This document shows, piece by piece, positions 6,366-11,181 of a stretch of DNA of 11,181 nt. The position numbers and the translations under genes are program-made. Under the pieces are notes generated by a model. That model did not search any database, had not been told where the DNA came from, and saw only the letters and a list, made by a program, of their open reading frames with translations. Origin of the DNA: a bacterium (lineage in GTDB: Bacteria; SM23-31; JAUVVT01); NCBI GenBank assembly GCA_030616165.1, contig JAUWXV010000118.1, forward strand, positions 1-11,181, in the 5' to 3' direction. How positions within the stretch are numbered: the first letter of the stretch is position 1; each line of letters starts with the position of its first letter.

Positions 6366-7199
6366 ATGAAGAATATATTGTTAATAATATTTTTTGTAGT
6401 TTGTATTATTAGTTCTGAGCAGGTTTTTGCGAAGAAAATAAAAGTGGCTGTCTGTCAGATAAATTGTATAGATAGCGACGTGTATGGCAATCTTTCCCGC
6501 ATAGAAAGGCAGGTCGAAGAAGCGAGCAAAATGGGTGCAAAAGCAGCATTTTTCCCGGAGACTGCGTTAATTGGCTGGGTAAATCCGGATGCTTATAAAC
6601 TTGCTGATTCAATACCAGGTGAATTTACTAAAGTAATTGGAGAGATGGCAAAAAAATACAATATTATAGTCGGAATTGGTTTATGTGAAAAAGTCGGGGA
6701 TAAAATTTATGATTCTGCTGTATTAATCGATATATCAGGAAAGATACTGCTTAAGCATAGAAAAATAAATATTCTTTCAAACCTTATGGAAAAGCCATAT
6801 ATACCAGGCAAAAAAGAAGATATAACAGCAGTGGATACCCCAATTGGCAGAATAGGAGTGATGATATGTGCAGATAGTTTTGTTGATGAACATCTGGAAA
6901 TAATGGCGAAAAAGAAGCCTGATTTTGTTTACATACCATACGGCTGGGCATATCCTAAAGAAGGCTGGCCCGAACATGGATTCCAATTGATAAAAACCGT
7001 CCAAAAAGCATCTATTGAAATTGGTGCGCCTGTTATTGGTCCGAATCTTGTCGGTGAAATTACTCATGGACCCTGGAAAGGTAGAACATACGAAGGTTTA
7101 AGTACCTCTGCAAATGGAAGCGGTGTTTTATTGGTTCAGGGTAAATATAACAAGGAGGATTTGATTGTTTTTGATATTGTGGTTAATGATGTTAAATAG
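6366..7199 (+). CDS. Secreted carbon-nitrogen hydrolase (nitrilase superfamily)
   Basis: A 277-residue amidase/nitrilase-superfamily enzyme that cleaves a non-peptide C-N bond; the substrate is unknown. The catalytic triad is visible as Glu65 (FFPETAL), Lys133 (KHRKI) and Cys168 (GVMICAD). Length and motif spacing fit a single-domain member. Unusually for this mostly cytoplasmic superfamily, a Sec signal peptide leads: MKN, a hydrophobic run ILLIIFFVVCIIS (4-16), then VFA with likely cleavage after Ala22, right before the first strand IKVAVCQIN. The enzyme is therefore predicted to act in the periplasm or outside. The start has GAGGGAG eight bases upstream. It sits between an unknown protein and a Tat-signal isomerase-like protein in a co-directional run; the shared export hints at a common extracytoplasmic task, which is inference only. 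Confidence 0.9.
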   Translation: MKNILLIIFFVVCIISSEQVFAKKIKVAVCQINCIDSDVYGNLSRIERQVEEASKMGAKAAFFPETALIGWVNPDAYKLADSIPGEFTKVIGEMAKKYNIIVGIGLCEKVGDKIYDSAVLIDISGKILLKHRKINILSNLMEKPYIPGKKEDITAVDTPIGRIGVMICADSFVDEHLEIMAKKKPDFVYIPYGWAYPKEGWPEHGFQLIKTVQKASIEIGAPVIGPNLVGEITHGPWKGRTYEGLSTSANGSGVLLVQGKYNKEDLIVFDIVVNDVK

Positions 7200-7282
7200 T
7201 AAAATAGGATTTCATAAAAATACTTTCAGCAGTCTCATTAATTTTAAATTTTTTTGAAATATAAGAATTAAAGGAGGTTTAT

Positions 7283-8722
7283 ATGAAGAAAGAAATTAAC
7301 CGAAGAAAATTTCTTAAGACAGCCGCTGCAGGAAGTGCATTCTGTCTTGGAGGTTCAAGAATTCTAACTTTTGGTTCAAATCAAATGGATTCGAGGTTTG
7401 TACACTTGATAAACAAAAAATCAAATGTTAGTGTCGGCAAGATTTACATGGCAAATCCAGGTGGTCTTTGGCCTAAACCGAACTTAGATTTAGATGAAGA
7501 AGTGCGAAGATACGATGTAGAGTTAGCAAAACTCAAGAATGATTTGTCAGACATAGATTTTGTTGTAAATGAGTTAATCACTGCCCCAGAGCAATTTGCT
7601 AAGATTAAAGAAAAATTGAGAGACGTTGAAGGAATCCTTGTAATTCATCTTTCAAATAGCGTTAGACCTATTTTGAATGAAATATTAAGCGTAAGGAAAC
7701 CGACAGTAGTTTTTGCCGTTCCATATTCTGGCCATGATTGGGCGCAATTTGGTTCTATGCGAAATCAGGAACAAGGGGCATTGATGGAATGTCTGCTTAC
7801 CACTGATTACAAAGAATTGGCGGTCGCAGTGAGACCTTTTAGAGCTATCCACCATTTGAAAAAGGCAAAGATTCTTAACGTTACTACACGTAAGTTATCT
7901 ACTGACTATGTCAACAATATCAAAGAAAAGTTTGGTACGGAGATAAAAGCAATCGGACGCCAGCGGATGCTCGATGCTTACGATTCTATTGATAATGACA
8001 AGGCAGAAAAAGAGACAAATAGTTTAATTAGTGATGCAGTAGCTGTTATTGAACCTTCGAGGGAAGAAATATTTAAATCTTGCAAGTTAGCCCTGGCATT
8101 TCAAAAGGTGATGGAAGAAGAAGATGCAAACCTGATAACTGTTGATTGTTACGGAAGTATGTATCGAAATCTGCCAGCGTTTCCTTGTATTGGTTTTAAT
8201 AGACTGAACAATATGGGATTAGGCGGAGTTTGCGAATCCGACCTGCGGTCATCCATGACTCATTTAATCTTTCAGGGATTAGTTGGAAGACCCGGTTTTG
8301 TTAATGACCCGACAATGGATGTATCTAAAAACAGTATTATATTAGCACACTGTTTGGGTACTACGAAAATGGATGGACCTGATAAAGAGGCTTCTCCCTA
8401 TAAGATACGAACCATTATGGAACGACAGGAAGGTGCCGTCATACAGGCTAAAATGAGGATTGGACAGAAGGTTACACAGGCAATACTGGTTGGCTCAGAT
8501 TTGATTTTATACTTTACAGGTGAAATTATCGACACTCCTGTATCGCTTGAACATGACAGGGGCTGCCGCACAAAAATAACGGTCAGGTTGGATGGTGATG
8601 CGGAGAAGTTATGGAAAAGCTGGTCAAGTGGACTGCACAGGGTAACCTGCTATGGAGACCTTATAAAAGACCTCGAACGATTCTGCAGATTCAAGGGAAT
8701 AAAATTGGTGAACGAAGCATAG
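7283..8722 (+). CDS. Tat-signal L-fucose/L-arabinose isomerase-like protein
   Basis: A 479-residue member of the fucose/arabinose-isomerase-like fold group. It opens with a twin-arginine signal, NRRKFLKT (6-13), and a moderately hydrophobic stretch to about residue 30. No AxA site is obvious, so the signal may remain as an anchor. The C-terminal half shows CESD (317-320), GRPGFVNDPTMD (335-346), AHCLG (355-359), RGCRTKITVRL (426-436) and GLHRVTCYGDL (450-460). Glu318 and Asp342 lie 24 residues apart, as I recall for the metal ligands of E. coli FucI (Glu337, Asp361), and His452 could be the third. An intact metal site is thus plausible, but sugar isomerase activity is unproven; many family members are uncharacterised. 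The ribosome site AAGGAGG sits five bases before ATG. Tat export suits folded metalloenzymes. It follows the secreted hydrolase by 83 bases with no clear terminator. Confidence 0.87.
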   Translation: MKKEINRRKFLKTAAAGSAFCLGGSRILTFGSNQMDSRFVHLINKKSNVSVGKIYMANPGGLWPKPNLDLDEEVRRYDVELAKLKNDLSDIDFVVNELITAPEQFAKIKEKLRDVEGILVIHLSNSVRPILNEILSVRKPTVVFAVPYSGHDWAQFGSMRNQEQGALMECLLTTDYKELAVAVRPFRAIHHLKKAKILNVTTRKLSTDYVNNIKEKFGTEIKAIGRQRMLDAYDSIDNDKAEKETNSLISDAVAVIEPSREEIFKSCKLALAFQKVMEEEDANLITVDCYGSMYRNLPAFPCIGFNRLNNMGLGGVCESDLRSSMTHLIFQGLVGRPGFVNDPTMDVSKNSIILAHCLGTTKMDGPDKEASPYKIRTIMERQEGAVIQAKMRIGQKVTQAILVGSDLILYFTGEIIDTPVSLEHDRGCRTKITVRLDGDAEKLWKSWSSGLHRVTCYGDLIKDLERFCRFKGIKLVNEA

Positions 8723-8816
8723 CCGAATTTATCCTTATTAGAATTTTTATGAAATTTACATGAAATTGGATAATTATCTAAAAAAATAGGAAAGAACCTA
8801 AGAAATTAAAGAACAA

Positions 8817-9821
8817 ATGATTATTCCACGCAAGGAACAATTTAGCGGGTGTTTGATTGGGCAGTGTTTGGGGGATGCGCTGGGATTTCCGGTTGAGGGG
8901 CATTCTCCTGAGGCTTGCCGTAAGTATGTTGAAAATATTTTAAGGGCAATTTATAATAAGGAACAGATAGAGGAAAAGATTTTGATTGGTCAGTACACGG
9001 ATGATTCCCAGCTTGCCCGTGAATTACTCCAGAGTTATGTTGCGTGTAAAAAATTTGACCCTCGTGATTATGCCCGACGAATTGCTTCAATTTTCTCAGA
9101 GAACAGAATTGTCGGGCGCGGACGTGCAACTGAACTTGCAGCAATGCGTCTGGCAAAAGGTATCCCCTGGGAAGATGCTGGAACGCCGCCGGGTTCCGCC
9201 GGCAATGGCAGTGCAATGCGTGCAGGTCCTATAGGACTGATGTTTTTTGACAACCCACAGGAACTTATTTTGGCGGCACATGACCAGGGCCGCATTACTC
9301 ATAAGGACAGCCGTTGTTCCGCGGGTGCTGTGGCTATTGCCGGCGCTGTAGCATTATCTCTTCAGAATAAACAGATTGATACATATAATTTTCTTGACCG
9401 ACTTGGTGAGTGGACAAAGAAGTTTGACCGTTCGGTTGCTGATTTCATTCAACAATTGAACGATTGGGTGAAGTTACCACCCGAAGAAGCGGTGAATTTT
9501 ATTTCCAAGGCAGGTATTGAACCCGGGTATTCAGACCAATGGGAAGGAATATCCCCTTTTGTTACGGGGAGTGTTTTATGGAGTTTGTATTCGTTTTTAA
9601 GGACGCCTGATGATTATCGGGAAACAATCTGCACTGCAATTGCCGTGGGAGGGGATGTGGATACAACGGCAGCGATGGCTGGTGCCATCAGTGGTGCTTA
9701 TAACGGTCTGGAGTTGGTTCCCTCACATTTGACCAGTCGTTTAACTGATAGGGGAAGATGGGGATTTTCCGAACTGGTGGAATTGGCAAACAAGTGTTAT
9801 GATTTGAAGATGAGAAGATAA
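8817..9821 (+). CDS. ADP-ribosylglycohydrolase (DraG/ARH family)
   Basis: A 334-residue hydrolase expected to remove ADP-ribose from a modified protein, nucleic acid or small molecule using a two-Mg centre. Motifs in order are GCLIGQCLGDALG (11-23), the metal-binding YTDDSQ (60-65), GNGSAMRAGPIG (129-140) and AVGGDVDTTAAMAGAISG (276-293), which supplies the second metal cluster (Asp280, Asp282, Thr283). The family is complete, with no export signal, so it is cytoplasmic. No ADP-ribosyltransferase is nearby, so the target is unknown. The ribosome site is poor: AGGAAAG lies more than 20 bases away. The ATG is still sensible because the family core begins at residue 11. The gene looks richer in G+C than its neighbours, which could reflect transfer. 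A hairpin follows two bases after the stop. Confidence 0.92.
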   Translation: MIIPRKEQFSGCLIGQCLGDALGFPVEGHSPEACRKYVENILRAIYNKEQIEEKILIGQYTDDSQLARELLQSYVACKKFDPRDYARRIASIFSENRIVGRGRATELAAMRLAKGIPWEDAGTPPGSAGNGSAMRAGPIGLMFFDNPQELILAAHDQGRITHKDSRCSAGAVAIAGAVALSLQNKQIDTYNFLDRLGEWTKKFDRSVADFIQQLNDWVKLPPEEAVNFISKAGIEPGYSDQWEGISPFVTGSVLWSLYSFLRTPDDYRETICTAIAVGGDVDTTAAMAGAISGAYNGLELVPSHLTSRLTDRGRWGFSELVELANKCYDLKMRR

Positions 9822-9823
9822 AA

Positions 9824-9844
9824 GGGCGAACCACCGGTTCGCCC
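9824..9844. repeat. 9-bp hairpin after the glycohydrolase, TAGRG-end family
   Basis: GGGCGAACC (9824-9832), loop ACC, GGTTCGCCC (9836-9844). The right side continues CCTA as in the other TAGRG palindromes, while the left side has lost a base or mutated. It directly follows the stop codon and could slow or end transcription, but no T run follows, so I call it a repeat. Confidence 0.75.
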
Positions 9845-9896
9845 CTACAAATAATAAATTATTTTCTCTGTTTGTGACAAAATTAATAGAGGAAAA

Positions 9897-9922
9897 TAGA
9901 GTCGCACGGCAGTGCGTCTCTA
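9897..9922. repeat. 26-nt imperfect palindrome, TAGRG-end family
   Basis: TAGAGTCGCAC and GTGCGTCTCTA pair with one mismatch (9902 against 9917) around GGCA. Ends and length match 360-385 and 430-455, but the core is different. Confidence 0.8.
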
Positions 9923-10059
9923 TAATATGGATTTGTTATAAGAGAACGCTGAAAGGTGGGAAAAATTGGTCGGTTTTTTGAAAGAATGTTTTTAAATTAA
10001 TGAAATATAAATAAATTATATTTGAATCAGTTATATAATATGTCAGGAAAGGTGAAATT

Positions 10060-11181
10060 ATGGGTACATGTGTATATTATGGATGTAATGAGCATACTAT
10101 ATCATTAACCGATCATAAATATTGCGTATTTCATGCGCCAAAAGATAAAAAAGGAATTTCCGATTATGAATTTAACACATCGATTTTTGATAAAATCGAA
10201 AAAGGGAAATATGACTTTGAGGGGTATATTTTTCCTGCAGGAATTAGTTTTGAGGGAAAAGAGTTTGAAAAGGAAGTTAACTTTAAAAATGCAAAATTTG
10301 AGGGAAAATTTGAAGAATGTGGATATAGGAATTCATGTGTAATTTTTAACAAAGTAAACTTTAAATCATTAGCAAATTTTTCAGAAGCTGAATTTTCTGG
10401 TGGCACTACTGATTTCGAAGAAGCTATATTTTCTGGAAAGACTGCTTATTTTATAGAAACAAAATTTACTGGTGGCAGTGCTTTTTTCAATGGAGCAATA
10501 TTTGATAATGGATATTCTGATTTTTATGGAGCCGAATTTTCAGGGGGAGGTGCTTATTTCGGAAGAGCCAATTTTTCTAAGGGGTCTGCTAATTTTAATA
10601 AAGCCATATTTTCAGGTGGAGATGCTGATTTCTCAGAAGCAGAATTTTCTGGGGGGAATGCTAATTTCTCAGGAGCAGAATTTTCTGTTGGAAATTCTGA
10701 TTTCAGAGGAACCGAATTTTCTGGAGGAGTTGCTAATTTCAGAAGAGCCAAATTTTTAGGTGGGGGTGCTGACTTTAGATATGCCGAATTTTCTGATAAT
10801 TTAATTATTGATAAAAACATAATAAAATGTAGTTTAAATTTCTCTGATATAAAATTAAGCGATGAATCAACATTTTATTTCACAAATCCTGAATTTATAA
10901 AACCTGAAAAAAACATTAGAATAATATTTTCTAATATTCGTTTTAATCCTTTTGAAGCATATTTTGAAAATATTAATTACCCAGAAAAACATAAAAGTAA
11001 TGGTGACTTTATTAATATTGTTATCATATTTCGTTACTGCAATTTAAAAGATGTTTATTTTACTGATAGTGATATGTCATTATTTTCATTTTATAAAAGT
11101 ATATTTGAAGAGGCGAAATATTATTCATGTTTGTGGAAAGAAGAAAAAAGAATTTTTGAAGAAAGGATATATAGTTATGTA
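10060..11181 (+). CDS. Pentapeptide-repeat protein with Cys/His knuckle, 3' partial
   Basis: The frame is open from ATG 10060 through the right edge (374 codons, no stop). AGGAAAGG lies seven bases upstream. The N-terminus holds a probable zinc knuckle, Cys4-x4-Cys9-x12-Cys22-x2-His25. After a first group of loose pentapeptide-like strands (about 55-104), residues 105-247 form twelve consecutive 12-residue repeats of the type A(N/D)FxxAxFSGGx: two pentapeptide rungs plus a two-residue Gly-rich turn. This predicts an elongated right-handed quadrilateral beta-helix. Past 247 the repeats fade, then return around FRYCNLKDVYFTDSDMS (about 327-343) before a charged segment WKEEKRIFEERI. Related proteins often end in a membrane domain, which would lie beyond the window. 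The role is unknown. The A/T-rich codon use contrasts with the upstream glycohydrolase. Confidence 0.9.
   Translation, partial: MGTCVYYGCNEHTISLTDHKYCVFHAPKDKKGISDYEFNTSIFDKIEKGKYDFEGYIFPAGISFEGKEFEKEVNFKNAKFEGKFEECGYRNSCVIFNKVNFKSLANFSEAEFSGGTTDFEEAIFSGKTAYFIETKFTGGSAFFNGAIFDNGYSDFYGAEFSGGGAYFGRANFSKGSANFNKAIFSGGDADFSEAEFSGGNANFSGAEFSVGNSDFRGTEFSGGVANFRRAKFLGGGADFRYAEFSDNLIIDKNIIKCSLNFSDIKLSDESTFYFTNPEFIKPEKNIRIIFSNIRFNPFEAYFENINYPEKHKSNGDFINIVIIFRYCNLKDVYFTDSDMSLFSFYKSIFEEAKYYSCLWKEEKRIFEERIYSYV
10372..10800 (+). repeat. Tandem 36-nt coding repeats (12 copies)
   Basis: Twelve in-frame units (eleven of 36 bases and a last of 33) encode the A(N/D)FxxAxFSGGx repeats. The sequence GAATTTTCTG recurs at the same unit position in several copies (for example 10388, 10640, 10676, 10712), so part of the array probably grew by recent duplication while other copies have drifted. 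Confidence 0.9.

Noticed and set aside
8842-9216. 124-codon minus-strand frame opposite the glycohydrolase
   Set aside because: Shadow frame of a gene with complete family motifs on the + strand.
9824-9844. Intrinsic terminator after the glycohydrolase
   Set aside because: A good stem directly after the stop, but followed by CCTACAAATAA rather than a T run, and it resembles a dispersed repeat family.
10034-10039. Perfect TATAAT ahead of the pentapeptide gene
   Set aside because: No acceptable -35 at 16-18 bases, and transcription would begin inside the ribosome site.
10372-10800. CRISPR-like 36-base periodicity
   Set aside because: Units are contiguous with no unique spacers, vary in sequence, and stay in frame as protein repeats.
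10554-10820. 88-codon minus-strand frame with repeated PPENSA-like units
   Set aside because: Antisense shadow of the 36-base coding repeats; the repetition comes from the pentapeptide array.
10060-11181. Pentapeptide gene as a quinolone-resistance (Qnr-type) protein
   Set aside because: The 12-residue period and the N-terminal knuckle do not match Qnr proteins, and nothing in the context suggests gyrase protection.

Overview
This window looks like chromosome from an uncultured, low-GC Gram-negative-type bacterium. Gene starts often carry clear Shine-Dalgarno sites (AGGAGG, AAGGAGG, GAGGGAG). Two proteins have export signals, one Sec and one twin-arginine. The gaps between genes are very AT-rich and dotted with small palindromes. 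The gene mix (MoxR/DUF58, a long three-domain Pta, a Tat-exported sugar-isomerase-like protein, an ADP-ribosylglycohydrolase) would suit one of the poorly cultured phyla such as Cloacimonadota, WOR-3 or relatives. That placement is a guess from style, not a demonstrated assignment.

Layout. Positions 1-944 hold no convincing gene. They contain a good promoter-like sequence and four hairpins, the last two just ahead of the first operon. Positions 948-2865 (+) encode a MoxR AAA+ ATPase and its usual DUF58 partner. They end convergently against pta (2955-5075, -), a full-length phosphate acetyltransferase with its own sigma70-like promoter. Positions 5076-5746 are a repeat-rich gap. It appears to contain a 148-bp non-coding element with 9-bp terminal inverted repeats, flanked by a 10-bp direct repeat and inserted inside an older palindrome. 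Positions 5747-9821 (+) carry four co-directional genes: an unrecognised 194-residue protein, a secreted nitrilase-superfamily hydrolase, a Tat-signal fucose/arabinose-isomerase-like protein and an ADP-ribosylglycohydrolase. Two further hairpins follow, then a pentapeptide-repeat protein with a Cys/His N-terminal knuckle (10060 to beyond the right edge).

How the genes fit together. MoxR and DUF58 normally act as a pair: an ATPase chaperone and a von Willebrand A-like partner. The rest of the usual Bat-type operon is absent here. Pta links acetyl-CoA to acetyl phosphate, but no acetate kinase gene is visible. The four-gene + strand run may be an operon, and two of its products are predicted to work outside the cytoplasm. 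No shared pathway can be read from sequence alone.

The least ordinary content is the intergenic DNA. There are two families of small palindromes, one with fixed ends and changing cores and one with a fixed core and changing arms, plus the nested MITE-like insertion. I did not find convincing evidence for a complete new defence or metabolic system.
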